A stretch of 64,000 bases of DNA from Hydrogenophaga sp. GTDB taxonomy: Bacteria; Pseudomonadota; Gammaproteobacteria; Burkholderiales; Burkholderiaceae_C. Made by a program: the position numbers and the translations under genes. The DNA is taken from positions 1-64,000 of the forward strand of contig NZ_JAOASO010000036.1 in the NCBI RefSeq assembly GCF_030158645.1, in the 5' to 3' direction. Numbering within the stretch: position 1 is the first letter of the stretch; each line of letters opens with the position of its first letter. The notes beneath the pieces are model-generated. The model worked only from the letters and a program-made list of their open reading frames with translations, made no database searches and had not been told where the DNA came from. Shown here piece after piece: positions 61,137 to 64,000 of this stretch.

Positions 61137-61961
61137 ATGGCCCGCTTTCAACTTTGCGCGTGCGCGTGGGTGCTGGCGGCATGGACCTCGGGGGGCCATG
61201 CGCAAAACGCCGAGCCGGTGGCGCTCGAAGCCAGCCGCGACTATTTGCTCGGCGCGTCGCTCTCCAGCGGACGCGACCCGTTCGGCACCAGCGAGCAGAA
61301 GCTCGGTCTGCGCCCGATCTGGGCCTTTCAACTGGGACGCTTTCGCTTCGCCACCTCGGGCGCCAGCGCACTGCTCGCGCAGGGTCGCGAATCGGTGGAC
61401 AGCGGCGTGAGCACGGTGCTCACCCGAAGCGACCTGGTCTCGCTGAGCACCTCGTTGTCCGTCGACGAAGGCCGTTCGTGGAAAGACGATCCGGTGTTCG
61501 GTGGTCTGCCGCGCGTGCGCGACACGGTGCGCGGGCGCGTCACCGCCGGCGTCACGCTCGGCCCGCGCTGGAGCGGCTCGCTGCGCGCCTCGCAGGACTT
61601 GCTCGGCCGCGGCGGCGGCCTGAGGCTCGATTCGGGCCTGAACTACCGCTACCCGGTGTCCCCGCAAACACATTGGGACTTGTCGCTGGGCATCGGCTGG
61701 GCCAACAGCACCTACCGGCAAACGCACTACGGCATCGCCCCCGATGCCGCCGCCACGAGCGGCTTGCCGGCCTACGCGCTGGGCTCGGGTTTTGACGGTG
61801 CATCGCTGGGTTGGCGCATGACGTCGGCGCTGAACCGCAACTGGGTGGCCTATGGCGGTTTGAGCGTGTACCAGCTGCAGGGCGCCGTGGCGCGCAGCCC
61901 ACTGGCCACCAGCACCACCACCTTCGGCGCGACGCTGGGACTGGCTTACCGCAACAACTGA
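61137..61961 (+). CDS. MipA/OmpV-family outer membrane protein
   Basis: This 274-residue protein has a signal peptide (CACAWVLAAWTSGGHAQ) and then alternating beta strands with aromatic girdles (GLRPIWAFQLGRFRFATSGA, THWDLSLGIGWANSTYRQTH). The last strand ends TFGATLGLAYRNN, a typical outer-membrane C-terminus. MipA in E. coli scaffolds murein enzymes, and OmpV types are porin-like; which applies here is unknown. It follows the RcnB-like gene by 10 bases, so the pair are probably co-expressed. Confidence 0.85.
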   Translation: MARFQLCACAWVLAAWTSGGHAQNAEPVALEASRDYLLGASLSSGRDPFGTSEQKLGLRPIWAFQLGRFRFATSGASALLAQGRESVDSGVSTVLTRSDLVSLSTSLSVDEGRSWKDDPVFGGLPRVRDTVRGRVTAGVTLGPRWSGSLRASQDLLGRGGGLRLDSGLNYRYPVSPQTHWDLSLGIGWANSTYRQTHYGIAPDAAATSGLPAYALGSGFDGASLGWRMTSALNRNWVAYGGLSVYQLQGAVARSPLATSTTTFGATLGLAYRNN

Positions 61962-61965
61962 GGCG

Positions 61966-64000
<2,035 letters not shown>

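Overview
The window is GC-rich chromosomal DNA from a betaproteobacterium. It is most likely a member of the Comamonadaceae (Hydrogenophaga/Acidovorax-like): the ribosomal proteins, the initiator tRNA, the split ribosomal operon, the GlpSTPQUV glycerol transporter and the tctC-type binding protein all fit that family. This is inferred from gene content and protein sequence, not from a database search.

Layout. (1) 1-4276, plus strand: a sulfite-oxidation block. It holds the end of a beta-propeller protein, a DUF305 protein, an ECF sigma factor, its likely membrane anti-sigma factor, a Tat-exported sulfite dehydrogenase (SorA-like) and a small cytochrome c (SorB-like). Several of these genes overlap by ATGA. 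(2) 4277-4900: non-coding DNA with a 13-bp hairpin and a gene remnant. (3) 4863-14147, minus strand: a long spc/alpha ribosomal operon (rplN to rplQ, with secY, infA, rpoA). It has a good promoter before rplN, a terminator-like hairpin between rpsK and rpsD, and an initiator tRNA-fMet and terminator at its end. (4) 14169-24318: a complete glycerol-utilisation locus. The ABC importer glpSTPQUV plus glpD run on the minus strand; the DeoR-type repressor and glpK run on the plus strand, with GlpR-like operator sequences between them. (5) 24351-31693: proC; a low-GC trypsin-like gene flanked by two inverted palindromic repeats; ubiA; dps; oxyR; recG; and a flavin-reductase-like gene. (6) 31776-35375: queA-tgt (queuosine), a tiny ORF with a strong ribosome binding site followed by a strong terminator, and a membrane TPR-like gene. 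(7) 35570-42870: an MFS transporter, three envelope or secreted proteins of unknown role, pyk, an esterase-like lipoprotein and class II aldolase. (8) 42927-46729: an IclR regulator divergent from an acyl-CoA ligase and a Bug/TctC binding protein, with three related palindromic operators. (9) 46839-64000: housekeeping genes (purC, cnoX-like, purE, purK, Sua5/TsaC, SemiSWEET, dacB, tsaB-rimI-udg, a DMT exporter, pyrF and two GST genes, a CYTH-CHAD triphosphatase, RcnB-like and MipA-like envelope proteins, and the 3' part of uvrA).

No prophage, insertion sequence, CRISPR array or rRNA was seen. The strongest unexplained signals are: the pair of roughly 100-bp palindromic repeats around the trypsin-like gene, whose stems differ by compensatory changes; the structured leader and terminator before rpsD; the initiator tRNA attached to the ribosomal operon; the three-site IclR operator array; and the mini-ORF/terminator unit at 34289-34378.
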